Assembly (NCBI GenBank): GCA_009602725.1 | Contig: WELB01000344.1 | Coordinates: forward strand, 31,521 to 61,539 | Origin: Spirogloea muscicola | Taxonomy: Eukaryota; Streptophyta; Zygnematophyceae; Spirogloeales; Spirogloeaceae | Length of the DNA stretch: 30,019 nt | Direction: 5' to 3' | Part shown: piece by piece, positions 27,080-30,019 of the stretch | Layout of the letters: each line of letters opens with the position of its first letter | Position numbering within the stretch: the stretch's first letter is position 1 | Program-made: the position numbers and the translations under genes | The notes under the pieces: generated by a model | Database searches by the model: none | What the model saw: the letters and a program-made list of their open reading frames with translations, nothing else | What the model was told of the DNA's origin: nothing

Positions 27080-27114
27080 GCCGCCGCCGCCGCCGCCGCC
27101 TCGCCCGCCGCCGC
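27080..27114 (+). repeat. CCG trinucleotide repeat before the hydroxylase start
   Basis: Runs of CCG/GCC lie directly before the ATG at 27119, with an ambiguous base at 27115. If translation starts further upstream (26927) the run codes for alanine. Otherwise it is 5' UTR. Confidence 0.6.
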
Positions 27115-27118
27115 NGGC

Positions 27119-28527
27119 ATGGCCGCGGCGGCGCTGCAGGAGGCCGCGCTGTGCGCCGCACTCGGCGTGGTGGGCGGCCTGGCCGTGGCCGTGGGCCACG
27201 GCTCGCTGGAGGAGCTGTGGTTTCATGTGCTGCGCGGCCTGGAGGCGCGGCGCCTGGTGCGCCGCCTGGCGCCCTCCATCCCCGCCACCATGACCGCCTA
27301 CCAGCGTGACTCCTTCCTGGCCGTCGGCCTCGCGCACATCCCGCTCATGGCCGGCCTCGCCGCCTTCCGGTGCGCCCGCCAGCCTTCATGCAGGCAGCCC
27401 ACCTCGTGCCACGCGCTTCCGCAGCTCGCTGCACAGCTAGACCAGCACGTTGGTGGGCCCCTTCTCAGCTGCACACTGCGGCTGCTTGTGGCGGCTGCGA
27501 TTGTCCGGATTGCCAAGTGCAGGCACGGGCTGATCACGCGCGCCAAGCCGGAGCTGGACCTCATGGCGGCGTGGGTTTTCACGTGGGTGGTCATGGTGCT
27601 GCACGACGCGTGGTTCTGGGCTGTGCACACGACGCTGCACCGCTTCAAGGTGTTGTATCGCACCGTCCACCATTGGCACCACACCACGCGTGGCGACCTC
27701 ACTGTCTTCGGGTCTGCTCCTCAGCTCCTGGCGTAGCTCCCGCTGGCATACATGATCCCCACTCGCCAGCTTGCATGTCTGCCGCTTGTCACTGGCGGAT
27801 GCATAGCTCAGGACTGTAGATTGATAACAACATGCGGAAGCCTGCAGCGGCTGCCAGTCAGCTGAGCCAGCCGCAATGTCACGCACTGTGGGGCCAGCAC
27901 TGCATATGGCGATTGGCTGGACATCCTGTGCATCTTCCCACCATTCTACGGGCTTGTCATGGCGTGGATGTACAACCAGCCGTCCTGGAACCCCGTCCAC
28001 TTTCTGTTCCTCGGCTGGGCCTTCAATGGCGTCAACATGATGGGCCACTGCGGTTATGAGGCAAGCCCCCTCCTCCGCTTACCTTCCACCTGCGCCCCCC
28101 TCCACCTCCTCTGGACCTCATCAAGGTGCATGCATGCGGGCTTGACATCAGCCCCACCTGCTGCCCATTATCTGCCTCTGCTTACACCTCTGAACACCAC
28201 TCCCCTCCTTGCTAGTGCCCCTGCAGCCAGCTGACTTGCAGTGTTGCCTGTGCACACGCACAGCTGCCAGCGTGGGTATACGTGCCAGGTTCGCTTGGCG
28301 TGCTGCTCACCCCAGGTGCTCAGCGGCCCAAGCACCACTTCATCCACCACCTAGACCCCCGCTTCAACCGCTCCCTCTATTTCACCTGGTGGGACCGTGC
28401 TGCTGGCACCTACCGTGCCTCCCATGACCGCGTCTATGAAGGCCCATGGCTGCCGCCGGATGCTGCGGCCACTCCCGTCAAGCCCCCCGCCAGCATGCCA
28501 GACCTCATCTCAGCTGACTTGCAATGA
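27119..28527 (+). CDS. Fatty acid hydroxylase/sterol desaturase-superfamily protein, four exons
   Basis: This is a membrane di-iron enzyme family that hydroxylates or desaturates sterols and fatty acyl chains, usually in the ER. Exons are 27119-27369, 27523-27711, 27898-28060 and 28264-28527, all in phase, giving 288 residues. Hydrophobic stretches flank three histidine clusters. HDAWFWAVH and LYRTVHHWHH lie in exon 2, GHCGYE in exon 3, and KHHFIHHLDPRFN in exon 4, the last followed by YFTWWDRAAGTY. This spacing is that of the superfamily. The substrate cannot be told from the sequence. Intron 3 has a GC donor (GAG|GCAAGC). Intron 1 is 153 bp, a multiple of three, with no stop. The ATG at 27119 has a good context (GGCATGG). 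An upstream in-frame ATG at 26927 would add a Pro/Ala-rich leader. Confidence 0.88.
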
Positions 28528-29020
28528 CTTCGTATTGGCACACGTTGCTGGCGGGCTGCCACGCTACCTTCCTGACTTGCCACTTTGTACAATACACAAT
28601 CGCTGCCCCTTTTTTGCGCCGCTTGCGCAATTTGATTGCCGCTTAAAGCGGATTTTAGCCACAGATGCACAGCATCTTTGACATCGGCATACTTGCAGCC
28701 TCGTCCCATATCTTTTGACTTTTATAAGCAGCGATTTTGACAGCCGCATTGGCAAATTCTGTACAACAGACAGCCTGACATTCATTGATCAAGACAGTAG
28801 AGAGCTGCGACTATCTGTGAGACAGCACATTGTAATAGGCCTCCGTCCTGGCTTGAAGCTTGAGGCTACTTTGGCCATGCTTGGCATTGCACACTTATCA
28901 AGGATTTCCGGAGGTAGGGTGCACTCTCCAAGCTTCACAAGTGCTCAGAGCACTTGTTTCACTTGGCCAGTGCTTGTTTCGAGGCAACGTTAAGGACAAC
29001 TAGCTCGTCAGCTGTCCCCT
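28528..29020. other. Intergenic region between convergent genes
   Basis: The 3' flanks of the hydroxylase (plus) and TSR2 (minus) meet here. Short open frames show no family motif. The only signal that I support is a TGTAA at 28831-28835. Confidence 0.6.
28831..28835 (+). terminator. Candidate TGTAA polyadenylation signal for the hydroxylase gene
   Basis: TGTAA lies 304 bp downstream of the stop codon at 28525-28527, a plausible 3' UTR length for a chlorophyte gene. The assignment is inference. Confidence 0.4.
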
Positions 29021-29973
29021 TCAGGAACCAACATGCCCTCGTCGGCGTGCACGGGAGGTCGCCATCTCCCAACCATCAGCAACATCCTGCATGCTAAGTG
29101 CAGGCACCTCCGTTGCTGCCACCGTGGTTGGTGATCTCAGATCGGGCGCTGCAGTGTTGCTGCTGCTGTCGACCTCCATGCTTTCGTGCGCACCCATGCC
29201 GGGCCTCTCAAGGCGGCCAGTGCTTCCGTGGCTGCCATCAGCATTGTCATCGTCATCGTTATCCTGGTCGTCGCTGCCGTCGTCGTCGTCATCAGTGCTG
29301 CCTTCACTCACGGCCTTTTCAGCCTGCACACTCCAAGCGACACTTGCGTGTGAACCCGGTTCCGACACCAACATCGATGTCTACCTCTTCCCCAGCACCA
29401 CAGCACCTCAAGCCTCGCGTGAAGGGGCAGCAGCAGCCGAGAGCAGCAGGACAATCTCCCCATAGGCTTGGAAGTATGACAAGGGAAGAAGCTCTCCCAA
29501 GAGTGGACAGAGGTTGTGAAAGGTCAGTCCACACAGACTGGACTCGGGTCGGTGTGAGAAGTCCAGCACCTGCTGGCAGGATGCGAGTGCCACAGAGCTG
29601 CCGCCGGCGGTGCCTGCAGCCGCCCGGAGGCGCGCCACGCCCTCATAGTCACCGTCGGCGCACTCGGCGTACAGCTGCATCACCTCGCCAGCCACCTGAG
29701 TCCCTCCCAGCAGCACACGCCCGCCGACCGGCAGCAGCCCCTCAGTGGGCATCAGATGGGCTCCGGCGCTCTCGTCGGCTGGCCGCGGCGGCGGCGGCGG
29801 TGGCGGCGGCGGCGGCGGCGGGGACCTGCTCGAGGCTGCCGTCGTCGATGTCGGCGCTAAATGCGGCGAGCATGGCCTCGTCCAAGAAGCCCTCCAGCTC
29901 GCCAGCGTCCACCGCTGCGGAGCCGCGGTGCAGCCGGGCCGAGGGGATCAGCCAGCACGCGCCAGTAGCGCCA

Positions 29974-30008
<35 letters not shown>

Positions 30009-30019
30009 AGCGACGGCGA
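29021..30019 (-). CDS. TSR2: Pre-rRNA-processing protein TSR2 homologue (N-terminus unresolved)
   Basis: TSR2 is a chaperone of ribosomal protein eS26 and is needed for 20S pre-rRNA processing. Three exons fit in phase 0. The one from about 30019 (or 29930) to 29826 reads VDAGELEGFLDEAMLAAF and ends DDGSLEQ. The one at 29570-29695 reads VAGEVMQLYAECADGDYEGV. The last, 29021-29323, has an acidic run (DDDDDGSDDQDNDDDD) and ends VADGWEMATSRARRR near the stop (TGA, 29021-29023). The family order is the DELEDFL-like helix, DGSL-x2-VA, an acidic region, and a DG(F/W) plus basic C-terminus, and all are present. Upstream the frame runs through a polyalanine/GCC repeat to the window edge. An acceptor near 29933 (CCGCAG) could instead place the repeat in an intron, so the start is not determined. 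Confidence 0.82.
29781..29822. repeat. CGG/GCC trinucleotide repeat in a TSR2 intron
   Basis: An almost uninterrupted run of GGC triplets lies only a few bases downstream (in the sense of TSR2) of the donor at 29825. It makes the first visible intron of TSR2 extremely GC-rich. Confidence 0.75.
29969..30010. repeat. Second CGG/GCC trinucleotide repeat near the TSR2 5' end
   Basis: A run of about a dozen GGC triplets on the plus strand reads as polyalanine in the TSR2 frame if it is translated. It may instead be intron or 5' UTR. The window ends within a few bases of it. Confidence 0.75.

Overview
This is nuclear DNA from a GC-rich, intron-rich eukaryote, most likely a chlorophyte green alga. 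The main gene is a plant-type TAF1 with an internal ubiquitin-like domain and one bromodomain. Introns are short and GT-AG, with one probable GC-AG. TGTAA motifs lie downstream of two genes, as in chlorophyte polyadenylation. Two ambiguous bases (21634, 27115) show that this is draft assembly.

Layout. 1-214: the end of an unrecognised plus-strand gene. 310-2595: an unrecognised multi-exon plus-strand gene, with coiled-coil-like exons near its end. 3323-13318 (minus): a complete TAF1, the largest TFIID subunit. I traced it as 20 phase-consistent exons coding for about 2,050 residues. 13353-13366: a TGACG-type palindrome just upstream of the TAF1 start. 13400-26800: a 13-kb graveyard of non-LTR retrotransposon 3' ends. 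27119-28527 (plus): a fatty acid hydroxylase/sterol desaturase-family gene with four exons. 29021-30019 (minus, 5' end outside or at the edge): TSR2, a pre-rRNA-processing factor.

The graveyard is the unusual part. At least a dozen 5'-truncated copies, in both orientations, encode only the C-terminal part of a retrotransposon protein. This part has the region just after the reverse transcriptase, a CCHC-like finger, a restriction-enzyme-like endonuclease (RLE) core, and a conserved domain ending in an R-G-Y or R-G-F tripeptide and a stop. No copy contains a reverse transcriptase domain. The copies fall into several subfamilies with different 3' UTRs, which end in one of two short hairpin tails. 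Many tails also occur alone. Four of these solo tails (37, 51, 62 and 86 bp) are flanked by 5-7 bp direct repeats that look like target-site duplications, and two sit inside sibling copies where the uninterrupted sequence can be compared. I read them as extreme 5' truncations made by target-primed reverse transcription. Copies are often paired as inverted repeats, including a palindrome with arms of about 0.7 kb near 20,350.

The host genes are housekeeping genes: general transcription (TAF1), ribosome biogenesis (TSR2) and lipid modification (hydroxylase). Nothing suggests that they form a pathway. The retroelement cluster begins only about 110 bp upstream of the TAF1 start, so it abuts the TAF1 promoter.
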